Positions 1-4,391 of a DNA stretch of 9,755 nucleotides are shown here, one piece after another. A program made the position numbers and the translations under genes. The number at the start of each line of letters is the position of its first letter. Position 1 is the stretch's first letter. The stretch comes from Patescibacteria group bacterium (GTDB lineage: Bacteria > Patescibacteriota > Minisyncoccia > Phycocordibacterales > UBA5272). The notes beneath the pieces are model-generated. The model searched no databases. It worked only from the letters and a program-made list of their open reading frames with translations, and had not been told where the DNA came from. The stretch is taken from the NCBI GenBank assembly GCA_030837425.1, contig JAUPLJ010000020.1, forward strand, positions 1 through 9,755, written 5' to 3'.

Positions 1-6
1 TAATCA

Positions 7-32
7 CTGATGCCGCCATGCAGATTTTTTTT
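7..32 (+). terminator. possible weak intrinsic terminator
   Basis: A short stem (CTGATG pairing with CAT-CAG around a single bulged G, loop CCGC) is followed by eight T residues. It could end a transcript entering from the left of the window. The stem is short, so this is only a possibility. Confidence 0.35.
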
Positions 33-81
33 CATAAAACGAACGTTTTAAAACTTCTTTTTATTTTGAAATTAATTTTTT

Positions 82-113
82 GGTGACTATGTAAACTTGT
101 TTACATAGGCACC
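82..113. terminator. perfect hairpin, possible bidirectional terminator
   Basis: GGTG, one mismatch, then CTATGTAAAC / GTTTACATAG around a two-base TT loop, closed by CACC. The 10-bp inner stem is perfect. On the minus strand it is followed by an A/T-rich run and on the plus strand by GTATTTT, so it could stop transcription in either direction or be an operator. No gene is visible from here to position 845; the rest of 114-290 is plain AT-rich DNA in which I see nothing. Confidence 0.4.
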
Positions 114-296
114 GTATTTTAATCTCTCATAAATTAAAGTTTTGGTGATTTAATTTAATTGTCTATTTAATCATAACAAATTAAAAATATTTGTCAAATT
201 ATGTAAATAATTGTCTGTACTGATTTTCCGACAACTAGCCTATATTTCTTTTATAATAAAGGATATTTTGTCAGAAAAAATAGGAAATGCAAAATT

Positions 297-316
297 CTGT
301 CAATATCTGTTGACAG
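297..316. promoter_or_regulatory. palindromic operator-like site over the array promoter
   Basis: CTGTCAA - TATCTG - TTGACAG is a perfect inverted repeat with 7-bp arms. Its right arm contains the -35 hexamer TTGACA of the promoter at 310-337, so a dimeric repressor bound here would block RNA polymerase. The CTGT...ACAG ends resemble proteobacterial LexA boxes, but the spacing (12 instead of 8) is wrong, so the cognate regulator is unknown. Confidence 0.45.
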
Positions 317-337
317 ATATTTTTATTTTGTTATATT
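310..337 (+). promoter_or_regulatory. sigma70-type promoter of the element/gene array
   Basis: The -35 is TTGACA at 310-315 and the -10 is TATATT at 332-337, with a 16-nt spacer, close to consensus. Transcription would start near 344-346 and run through the inverted repeat, element E0 and on into the array. It is the best promoter seen upstream of the array. I saw no comparably strong one inside it, although I did not search every base, so it could drive the whole unit to the terminator at 5102-5134. Confidence 0.65.
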
Positions 338-396
338 GCTCCCATAAATAATTTATTTATAAAAATGATTATTTAAAAAAAGTACTTTGAAAAAAT

Positions 397-465
397 ATCC
401 AAAACATTTTAAAGGCTTAATAACATTGTGGTGACAAAAATATTAGCCTTTAAAATGTTTTGGAT
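397..465. repeat. long inverted repeat between promoter and array
   Basis: The arm at 397-422 (beginning ATCCAAAACATTTTAAAG) is the reverse complement of the arm at 441-465 apart from one missing A. This gives about 25 bp of stem with an 18-nt loop. It lies just downstream of the promoter and just upstream of the first structured element. It is not followed by a T-run, so it is not a normal terminator. It could be a leader hairpin, a recombination site or the boundary of a mobile unit. Confidence 0.7.
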
Positions 466-475
466 TAAAAATATC

Positions 476-820
476 CAGCACTGCCTGGGCAAGAACAAGG
501 TTTATATTCGTTTGATCAACGTATGAAGTTTTCCTAAAAACTTATAGCAGCCATTGGGTTGTCACAACCTCAGAATAAGATTCACAAAAGTGAGTTAAAG
601 ATGAGTATTATAGATTAAATATTTTTTAATCTATAGTATCGCCCTCTTGATCAAAGGGTTCTAAAAAAGTGTCGGGGTTTAAAAGAAATCCCTCCTATAA
701 GTCTGACGAGACGAAGTGGAAAATTATTTGGAGAAACCAAGGCCACGCGTGCCAAGGTTTCTCCTCTTTATCAAAATCATAAAGAAATTTGTGGTTTTGT
801 AGAGAAAATATTCGTTCATT
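476..820 (+). ncRNA. E0: large structured element, ends in stem-loop module
   Basis: About 340 nt without a plausible gene but with many hairpins. They include TGCC/GGCA (486), AAGTTTT/AAAACTT, GGTTGT/ACAACC, an 11-bp stem TATAGATTAAA/TTTAATCTATA, GGGGTTT/AAATCCC and GTCT/AGAC. It then carries the long stem GGAGAAACC (730-738) / GGTTTCTCC (756-764) with an inner GGC/GCC. The last part is the stem-loop module at 765-805 and the shared motif GTTCATT at 814-820. The GC content is visibly higher than in the flanking AT-rich DNA, as expected for structured RNA. I recognise no known RNA family. Confidence 0.6.
765..805 (+). ncRNA. stem-loop module, copy 1 (TCTTTAT...TAGAGA subtype)
   Basis: Lower stem TCT/AGA, an internal loop, then a 12-bp upper stem (772-783 with 788-799, including G-U pairs) capped by the GNRA tetraloop GAAA. 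It abuts the preceding stem that ends at 764 without any spacer, suggesting coaxial stacking. The same architecture recurs at 2789-2828, 3809-3849, 4333-4373 and 4621-4662 with different but still paired sequences. Function unknown. Confidence 0.65.
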
Positions 821-845
821 AAAATAAAATAATAAACTGTAAAAT

Positions 846-1013
846 ATGGGAAAGAAACCTACCAAAGAAGAGTTATTTGTTCTAGCGAACAAGCTCTTAG
901 CCCAATCGGGTTATGCATTTGATGGAATGCCTAAGAAGAACATCTCGCGCAAGCAGAAGTTTTTCGAAAGGAAGACTATCATAATGACGCCGATGGGGAA
1001 CGGTAGTCGCTAG
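846..1013 (+). CDS. small basic hypothetical protein (55 aa)
   Basis: This ORF starts with ATG 25 bases after the GTTCATT end of element E0 and ends at TAG. The product is Lys-rich and basic, beginning MGKKPTKEELFVLANKLLAQ and ending in a predicted disordered basic tail. I do not recognise it. No Shine-Dalgarno sequence is visible. Its codons (CGC, TCG, CCG) and GC content are higher than in most other array genes, a trait shared with the next ORF (1112-1390), so the two may have arrived together. A hairpin GGGGAA/TTCCCC overlaps its stop codon, followed by TGTACAT/ATGTACA and GAAGC/GCTTC hairpins. The position right after an element supports it as cargo, but at 55 codons it could be part of a structured RNA instead. 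Confidence 0.5.
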   Translation: MGKKPTKEELFVLANKLLAQSGYAFDGMPKKNISRKQKFFERKTIIMTPMGNGSR

Positions 1014-1111
1014 ACTTCCCCAAAAAAAAGATTGTACATTTCTTAAAAATATGTACAGGAAAACGAAGCTGCCTTTTTGTAAAAGTGCTTCACAAACCAA
1101 AACTCAATTCT

Positions 1112-1390
1112 ATGAGAGTTCGGATAGCAGACTGGGTCAATCCACGAGCTGTGTATGAGAAGAACGGGAGATTATTTCTCCAAGTTTCTGCAGGACACAT
1201 CGACTGTTCTATCTGTAGGTCACGTATAGAGTTTGTTAGTTGTACACTTCACCGTAAGGGTATAAATAACGACGTTATCGTGAATGATAGTAGAACCGTG
1301 GTAGACATAGGATTACCGATGCCGAAGAATGGTCAAGCTGTAGACGCTTACCTTCAAGAAGCATTAGGTGTCCGTGTCGAAATGGCCTAA
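1112..1390 (+). CDS. hypothetical protein with CX2C...CX2H motif (92 aa)
   Basis: I chose the ATG at 1112. An in-frame GTG at 1085 would add nine residues but lies inside the GAAGC/GCTTC hairpin, so it is less likely. The product contains C32-X2-C35-X8-C44-X2-H47, which could bind one zinc ion as a small zinc ribbon or treble-clef knuckle; the rest has no recognised domain. The C-terminal part alternates short hydrophobic stretches (VVDIGLPMP, AYLQEALGVRVEM) and looks folded. It is the second gene after element E0 and is followed nine bases later by the 89-nt repeat that opens element E1. GC content is higher than in its neighbours. The function is unknown; the zinc idea is inference from residue spacing only. 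Confidence 0.6.
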   Translation: MRVRIADWVNPRAVYEKNGRLFLQVSAGHIDCSICRSRIEFVSCTLHRKGINNDVIVNDSRTVVDIGLPMPKNGQAVDAYLQEALGVRVEMA

Positions 1391-1398
1391 AGTCTAGG

Positions 1399-1487
1399 AA
1401 AAGTCCAAACAAGACGTGAGTGAACAATAGTAGCAAACGTCGCTGGCTAAGATGAGACAACATCTTGAAACTGAAAAAAATCAGAGA
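1399..1487 (+). repeat. 89-nt direct repeat, copy 1 (5' part of element E1)
   Basis: This stretch recurs at 3029-3117 with a single C/T difference (1434 versus 3064). It contains potential hairpins GACGT/ACGTC, AAGATG/CATCTT and CTGA/TCAG. It leads directly into a hairpin (AGAGAGT/ACTCTCT, 1483-1500) and then the hammerhead ribozyme. In this copy the upstream gene stops before the repeat; in copy 2 the gene reads into it. Confidence 0.9.
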
Positions 1488-1502
1488 GTCTTTACTCTCT
1501 AG

Positions 1503-1551
1503 CTGTCTCGAGATGCGTATCTCGACTGATGAGCTCAAAAGAGCGAAACAG
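1503..1551 (+). ncRNA. type III hammerhead ribozyme, copy 1 (HHR1)
   Basis: All conserved core parts are present in order. CUGUC at 1503-1507 gives the GUC cleavage triplet. Stem I is a closed hairpin, UCGAGAU (1508-1514) / AUCUCGA (1519-1525), loop GCGU. The core CUGAUGA is at 1526-1532, stem II is GCUC/GAGC with loop AAAA, and GAAA is at 1545-1548. Stem III pairs CUGU with ACAG. The molecule is open at stem III, which defines type III. Predicted cleavage is after C1507, leaving a 2',3'-cyclic phosphate and a 5'-OH. It lies between gene 1112-1390 and the receiver-like gene at 1574, and is followed by ATTCTTTAAAA, the shared element end. Stem III is the shortest of the three copies (4 bp). 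Confidence 0.93.
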
Positions 1552-1573
1552 AAATTCTTTAAAATAAATATAA

Positions 1574-1990
1574 ATGAAAAAAGTATTACTTGTTGTAGAA
1601 GATAAACAAGAGGAGATCTTGCTTGCAAAAACAGCAGTTGAATCTTTTGGTTGTGGAGCGATGTACGCGACAAATCTAGTAGATGCAAAAAGATTACTAA
1701 TTCAATTTGAAAAAAATATTTTTGGTGTTGTAACAGATTTACATTATCAATCCATGAAGGAAAATGATAGTGATGCACAGAAGCCAAATGGCTTAGCACT
1801 TGTTGCTTTATGTGTTGCAAAAAACATACGAGTGGCAGTGTGCAGTGATATAAATCATCACTTCAGCAACTATCTTGTTGAGCCGATTCGTGTACTCCAA
1901 ACACATCAATCGTACTCATTTGGAAAAATTCCTTTTTCTGAAGATAGTAAAAACTGGAAAGAAACAATTCAAAAAATATTAAATTTGTAA
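1574..1990 (+). CDS. CheY-like receiver domain protein (138 aa)
   Basis: A stand-alone response-regulator receiver domain of typical length. The start fits family architecture: beta-1 MKKVLLVVED gives the acidic pair E9-D10, the phosphoacceptor is D55 in VVTDLH, a Ser at position 91 (VAVCSD) occupies the usual Ser/Thr site, and K118 in GKIPF matches the conserved lysine. No output domain follows, so it would act by protein-protein contact or by tuning phosphate flow. An insertion after D55 (about residues 57-72) is longer than in classical CheY. It begins 13 bases after the end of element E1 and has no Shine-Dalgarno sequence. Its stop is followed two bases later by the ATG of the next receiver-like gene, so the two are translationally linked. 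No histidine kinase is in the window. Residue matches are seen; phosphorylation is inferred from the family. Confidence 0.75.
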   Translation: MKKVLLVVEDKQEEILLAKTAVESFGCGAMYATNLVDAKRLLIQFEKNIFGVVTDLHYQSMKENDSDAQKPNGLALVALCVAKNIRVAVCSDINHHFSNYLVEPIRVLQTHQSYSFGKIPFSEDSKNWKETIQKILNL

Positions 1991-1992
1991 TT

Positions 1993-2313
1993 ATGAAAAT
2001 TGTAGTAATTAGTCGCGACAACAGTATTGATGTTCTCGGTATGTTTGATTGCTTAGGAGAGCTTGGGCACGAAGTTATGAAAACAACTCGTGATCAAGCG
2101 GTTCTTACTTGTGCAGTAGAGATGCCAGATATAGTCTTTTGTTGTGGTGAGGTATACAAAAGCAGTAAGCAAGACGATAGTTTAGTTCTGAATGATTTGC
2201 AAAATTCACTCAGTCCAAAACAGAAGCTTATTAGATTTGGTTTCACCACAGGAGGGCAGTATCAACTCCTTCGCTTACCAGCTACCAGAGAGGAAATTAT
2301 TGCTAGTTTGTAG
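1993..2313 (+). CDS. degenerate receiver-like protein (106 aa)
   Basis: A second alpha/beta protein immediately downstream of the receiver gene at 1574, with a two-base gap. It opens with a beta-strand MKIVVISRDN followed by an amphipathic helix and a glycine turn (LGELGHEVMKT). It continues with a PDIVFC strand where a receiver has its phosphoacceptor, and finishes with LRLPATREEIIASL, which resembles the C-terminal helix of receiver domains (usually KPF...EEL...). The conserved lysine is replaced by Leu and the acidic pocket is incomplete, so phosphorylation is doubtful. The pair could work as partner proteins. The family assignment is inferred from fold-like pattern, not from a full motif set. 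Confidence 0.6.
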   Translation: MKIVVISRDNSIDVLGMFDCLGELGHEVMKTTRDQAVLTCAVEMPDIVFCCGEVYKSSKQDDSLVLNDLQNSLSPKQKLIRFGFTTGGQYQLLRLPATREEIIASL

Positions 2314-2316
2314 TAC

Positions 2317-2445
2317 GCACCCAGACACTCTTCTGGTATTCGCATTGCGATGAGTAACGTGTTTTGTCCCCATTTGCCACCGTAGCAAAAGGAGAGCCTC
2401 GAGGGAGCAGAACCTCAAACAACTGATCACTTTAAAAGTTTTCAG
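2317..2445 (+). ncRNA. E2: structured 5' part upstream of HHR2
   Basis: Between the stop of the receiver-like gene and HHR2 there are several hairpins: CCAGA/TCTGG, CAT-TGCG-ATG, TTTGC/GCAAA and GAGG/CCTC. The last is AACTGA (2421-2426) / TCAGTT (2442-2447), which runs directly into stem III of the ribozyme. The sequence is unlike the 89-nt repeat used upstream of HHR1 and HHR3, so the same ribozyme core is attached to a different leader. No gene is seen here. Confidence 0.5.
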
Positions 2446-2499
2446 TTCTGTCTCAAAGTGTATCGCTTTGACTGATGAGCTCAAAAGAGCGAAACAGAA
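2446..2499 (+). ncRNA. type III hammerhead ribozyme, copy 2 (HHR2)
   Basis: Stem III is 6 bp (UUCUGU 2446-2451 with ACAGAA 2494-2499). The cleavage triplet GUC ends at C2452. Stem I is UCAAAGUG (2453-2460) / CGCUUUGA (2464-2471) with one G-U pair and a UAU loop. CUGAUGA is at 2472-2478, stem II GCUC/GAGC with AAAA loop is identical to the other copies, and GAAA is at 2491-2494. Predicted cleavage is between 2452 and 2453. Stem I differs completely in sequence from copies 1 and 3 while staying paired, good evidence for a functional RNA fold. GTTCATT follows at 2501-2507. Confidence 0.93.
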
Positions 2500-2539
2500 A
2501 GTTCATTGTAAAAAAATTAAATAAAGTGATTTCACCTTA

Positions 2540-2583
2540 GTGGAGCTTGGGTCTAGAAAACGTACCCCAAACCACCTTTTTTT
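2540..2583 (+). terminator. terminator-like hairpin inside E3
   Basis: GTGG...TTGGG pairs with CCCAA...CCAC and is followed by C and seven Ts. This would be an intrinsic terminator or attenuator splitting the array transcript about 30 nt after HHR2. It may equally be one arm of the E3 structured RNA. The 14-nt loop and internal mismatches make it weaker than the terminators at 5102 and 8073. Confidence 0.4.
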
Positions 2584-2788
2584 AGAATCAGCAAAAAAAA
2601 GCTGATCGAAAGGCAAAGACAAACTTGATTGTTTGTTTGGTAAAAAGGTTTTTGTGCACAGAAACCTCACAGAGTATTCTGTTGTGGCCGCAATAGAATA
2701 CGCGAGTAGCCAGTAACTCGTATATTAAAGAGGTTCTAGATACTGCGCATCGAAAACCTCAGGAGAACTTATACCATTAAGTTCTCCT

Positions 2789-2828
2789 CATTATTCAGCT
2801 CATTAAGAAATTAGTGATCTGATTGTGA
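2789..2828 (+). ncRNA. stem-loop module, copy 2 (ATTGTGA subtype)
   Basis: Lower stem CAT/GTG, an internal loop TATT opposite ATT, a CAG/CTG stem, then the upper stem TCATTAA (2800-2806) / TTAGTGA (2811-2817) with the tetraloop GAAA. It starts immediately after the 10-bp stem that ends at 2788. It is nearly identical to copy 3 (3809-3849). Confidence 0.65.
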
Positions 2829-2856
2829 AAAAATTGTCCTTTTAAATTAACAAAAT

Positions 2857-3060
2857 ATGTGGAAAATATCCATAATGTCGATGTTGATTTGTATATTGTT
2901 TTTGGTAGCATATTATTTTAGAGGTATTACAGATATGTATACTTTTAAAGTAATATTATCTACGTTTGGAGGTATGTTTATACTTTCGACTGGCTACTAT
3001 ATATACGAGCTAAACAGAGACAAACAAAAAAAGTCCAAACAAGACGTGAGTGAACAATAG
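2857..3060 (+). CDS. small two-helix membrane protein (67 aa)
   Basis: Two hydrophobic segments, about residues 4-21 (rich in Ile, Leu, Met, Val) and 31-50 (ILSTFGGMFILSTGYYIY), are joined by a short loop with one Arg and an Asp. They are followed by a strongly basic, soluble tail. This is a small inner-membrane protein of unknown role, probably with both termini on the same side. The ATG lies 14 bases after the end of element E3. The last ten residues (from about residue 58) and the stop codon are encoded by the 89-nt repeat that starts at 3029, so the present C-terminus may have been created when the repeat-bearing element joined the gene. No recognised family. Confidence 0.6.
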   Translation: MWKISIMSMLICILFLVAYYFRGITDMYTFKVILSTFGGMFILSTGYYIYELNRDKQKKSKQDVSEQ

Positions 3061-3117
3061 TAGTAAACGTCGCTGGCTAAGATGAGACAACATCTTGAAA
3101 CTGAAAAAAATCAGAGA
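3029..3117 (+). repeat. 89-nt direct repeat, copy 2 (5' part of element E4)
   Basis: It matches 1399-1487 at 88 of 89 positions. It begins inside the 3' end of the membrane-protein gene (2857-3060) and runs to the hairpin AGAGAAT (3113-3119) / ATTCTCT (3124-3130) that precedes HHR3. The equivalent hairpin after copy 1 has different bases but is also perfectly paired. Confidence 0.9.
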
Positions 3118-3128
3118 ATTTTAATTCT

Positions 3129-3185
3129 CTTTCTGTCTTGGAATAATTATTCCAACTGATGAGCTCAAAAGAGCGAAACAGAAAG
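3129..3185 (+). ncRNA. type III hammerhead ribozyme, copy 3 (HHR3)
   Basis: This copy has the longest stem III, up to 8 bp (CUUUCUGU 3129-3136 with ACAGAAAG 3178-3185), although the first two bases compete with the preceding hairpin. GUC ends at C3137; predicted cleavage is between 3137 and 3138. Stem I is UUGGAAU (3138-3144) / AUUCCAA (3149-3155) with loop AAUU. CUGAUGA is at 3156-3162, stem II is GCUC/GAGC with AAAA, and GAAA is at 3175-3178. Stem I has changed at most positions relative to HHR1 yet is fully paired, although the leader upstream is almost identical. That is compensatory evolution. GTTCTTT (3185-3191) overlaps the end of stem III. Confidence 0.93.
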
Positions 3186-3198
3186 TTCTTTTAAAAAA

Positions 3199-3254
3199 AG
3201 TTTTAATTGGTGATCAAAGATTCTTGATAGAGTTTTTGATAACCAATTAAAACT
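3199..3254 (+). promoter_or_regulatory. long 5' hairpin before gene 3261
   Basis: AGTTTTAATTGGT pairs with ACCAATTAAAACT (13 bp). After one mismatch ATCAAA pairs with TTTGAT, leaving a 16-nt loop. It ends six bases before the ATG, so it would dominate the 5' leader of that gene's mRNA, especially after HHR3 has cut just upstream. A related hairpin with the same ATTGGT/ACCAATTAAA core precedes the gene at 4745. Confidence 0.75.
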
Positions 3255-3260
3255 AAAAAT

Positions 3261-3671
3261 ATGCAATTAATAAAAACCTTAGTAATTTTAAGTAGTCAAT
3301 TTCATAATATCTGGGAAGGGGTAAAACCAGCATCGTTAACATACAAGGCATTTTATGGATGTGACGACGAAAAATATCTTAGCACATACAATAGAGAATT
3401 AGTGGAAGAAGTGGCAATGCAAACTGATTTCTGGGATTGTGTTAATGGATATAATGAGTCGTACTCGGTAGAAGTGGAAGTATGTGATGATATACCTAAT
3501 AAAGAAGAACTTGAAAAGCACCTGACATTACTAGTTTTGAGTGATATGAAAATAAAAACTGGTAAAAATCCTGAAGATTCATTTCTAGACAAAATGAGTG
3601 AAGAAGAAAATAAGAGGATAGACGAAGGGGTTGCTTGGGTGAGAAGAAATTTTCCTGGATTAGGATATTGA
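3261..3671 (+). CDS. acidic hypothetical protein (136 aa)
   Basis: The ORF opens with MQLIKTLVILSSQFHNIWEG and closes with TGA, which shows that UGA is a stop in this organism. The product is acidic, with a Cys-containing middle (FWDCVNGYNESY, VEVEVCDDIPN), a Glu/Lys-rich helical stretch (NKEELEKHLTLLVLSDMKIKTG), and a C-terminal amphipathic region ending in ARG-rich WVRRNFPG. The N-terminal hydrophobic patch is too short and too polar for a convincing signal peptide. No known family is recognised. It sits alone between elements E4 and E5 as a single-gene unit, preceded by a long hairpin and no Shine-Dalgarno sequence. Confidence 0.65.
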   Translation: MQLIKTLVILSSQFHNIWEGVKPASLTYKAFYGCDDEKYLSTYNRELVEEVAMQTDFWDCVNGYNESYSVEVEVCDDIPNKEELEKHLTLLVLSDMKIKTGKNPEDSFLDKMSEEENKRIDEGVAWVRRNFPGLGY

Positions 3672-3864
3672 TCGGACCGGTATCACAAGCCCGGTGAAAA
3701 AGTGATTTAGGTATCAGATAACGCCTAATAAAATAATTGTTATCACCATACCAGTGTTTAATAAACACAAAAGGAAAACGGACAAGCCTTAAAAAGTAAA
3801 AATTGTCCTCACTACTCAGCTCATTAAGAAATTAGTGATCTGATTGTGAAAATATTTGTTCATT
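3672..3864 (+). ncRNA. E5: structured element after gene 3261
   Basis: A series of hairpins starts at the stop codon. First is ACCGG (3676-3680) / CCGGT (3691-3695). Next is GGTAT-GATAAC (3710-3722) with GTTATC-ATACC (3739-3752), in which TTAGG (3707-3711) / CCTAA (3724-3728) could form an alternative pseudoknot. Then come GTGTTT/AAACAC (3754-3768) and GGACAA (3780-3785) / TTGTCC (3803-3808). The stem-loop module and GTTCATT (3858-3864) end it. The next gene starts 14 bases later. Confidence 0.6.
3809..3849 (+). ncRNA. stem-loop module, copy 3 (ATTGTGA subtype)
   Basis: TCAC (lower) with GTGA, an internal loop TACT/ATT, CAG/CTG, then TCATTAA/TTAGTGA with a GAAA tetraloop. It starts immediately after the GGACAA/TTGTCC stem. 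Compared with copy 2 the lower stem changes from CAT/GTG to CAC/GTG, keeping the pairing. Confidence 0.65.
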
Positions 3865-3878
3865 TAAAAAATTAAATA

Positions 3879-4292
3879 ATGGAAAACAAAAAGAGACGTT
3901 TAAAACCACACTTTGCCATGTTTGGTAAAAGTTTCATACCTTCTATCAAAGAAGAATGCCTAGACATATTAAATTTATTTTTAAGAAGCAAGGCAGGCAT
4001 CGACTATGATCCAATCTTTTTAAAAGAAGAATTTGGAAAGGTTAAAGTTGGATATATTCCAGCGAAAAATTCGGAGTATGGCGGAATGTTTCAGAATAAT
4101 CTTATTGAAAGATCAGATGATTTAGTAACTCGTGTAGCAGTATTTCAATTTGTTATATTTGAAGCTTGTAGAAGCCATGGATGCTTTAAAGATGTTCCAA
4201 TGGTTGGTGCTCCTGAAGAAAATATAGATACATATTTTGAATTTACATTTAACGATGTAAATTACAAATTCATCTTATGGGAAAAGGAGTAA
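3879..4292 (+). CDS. hypothetical protein (137 aa)
   Basis: The ORF begins MENKKRRLKPHFAMFGKSF, a very basic N-terminus. It continues with a helical segment (IKEECLDILNLFLRSKAGI), a central GYIPAKNSEYGGMF loop, a second helical part (DLVTRVAVFQFVIFEACRSHG) and a C-terminal beta-rich stretch (TYFEFTFNDVNYKFILWEKE). It looks like a compact soluble alpha/beta protein with no membrane segment. I do not recognise a family. It is the only gene between elements E5 and E6, starts 14 bases after GTTCATT, and lacks a Shine-Dalgarno sequence. GGAG just before its TAA is coding and probably irrelevant. Confidence 0.65.
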   Translation: MENKKRRLKPHFAMFGKSFIPSIKEECLDILNLFLRSKAGIDYDPIFLKEEFGKVKVGYIPAKNSEYGGMFQNNLIERSDDLVTRVAVFQFVIFEACRSHGCFKDVPMVGAPEENIDTYFEFTFNDVNYKFILWEKE

Positions 4293-4388
4293 TAATCTAA
4301 AACATTTTAAGGAAGATAATCAAATCTTCCTTTTACTATTCAGCTCATAAAGAGATTTATGGGTTGATTGTGAAAATATTTGTTCATT
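4293..4388 (+). ncRNA. E6: minimal structured element
   Basis: The shortest element. After about 16 bases it has the stem AAGGAAGAT (4309-4317) / ATCTTCCTT (4324-4332). The stem-loop module (4333-4373) and GTTCATT (4382-4388) follow. It lacks the long leader seen in E0, E3 and E7, so it defines the conserved minimum: hairpin, module, end motif. Confidence 0.65.
4333..4373 (+). ncRNA. stem-loop module, copy 4 (ATTGTGA subtype)
   Basis: TTAC/GTGA lower stem (one G-U), internal loop TATT/ATT, CAGC/GTTG, then TCATAAA/TTTATGG with the tetraloop GAGA. The upper stem differs from copies 2 and 3 at several positions on both strands but stays paired, and the tetraloop stays GNRA. Confidence 0.65.
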
Positions 4389-4391
4389 TAA

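Larger units (their letters stand above)
2519..2842 (+). ncRNA. E3: large gene-free structured element
   Basis: About 320 nt with no convincing ORF, starting just after the end of element E2. So two elements are directly in tandem with no protein-coding cargo between them. Hairpins include GTGG-TTGGG/CCCAA-CCAC followed by seven Ts (2540-2583, terminator-like), ATCAGC/GCTGAT with an A8 loop, ACAAAC/GTTTGT, GTATTCT (2674)/AGAATAC (near 2696-2702), CGAGT/ACTCG and GAGGTT/AACCTC. It ends with AGGAGAACTT (2761-2770) / AAGTTCTCCT (2779-2788), the stem-loop module, and GTCCTTT at 2836-2842, a one-base variant of the shared end motif. The RNA itself may be the cargo. I recognise no known family. Confidence 0.6.

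Noticed and set aside
297..316. LexA/SOS box
   Set aside because: The CTGT and ACAG ends match, but the spacing is 12 rather than 8 bases. It is reported only as an operator-like palindrome.
1275..1820. 181-residue ORF on the minus strand
   Set aside because: It runs antisense across gene 1112, element E1 with HHR1, and the receiver gene. The product is a Leu/Phe/Ser-rich shadow with no recognisable domain.
2789..2828. A hammerhead with deleted stem II (CTGATTGTGAAAA resembling CUGAUGA...GAAA)
   Set aside because: The CTGA is part of a stem that changes to TTG or TTTG together with its partner in other copies, and no NUH cleavage triplet is in the right place. It is treated as a separate module.
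4296..4310. AAAACATTTTAA shared with the inverted repeat at 397-465
   Set aside because: Twelve bases of AT-only sequence apart from one C can match by chance in DNA of this composition, and the flanks differ.
4333..4373. Group II intron domain V (AGC...GUU with GNRA loop)
   Set aside because: One copy shows AGC, a GNRA loop and GUU, but the two-base bulge and full length of domain V are missing and AGC is not conserved in the copies at 765 and 4621.
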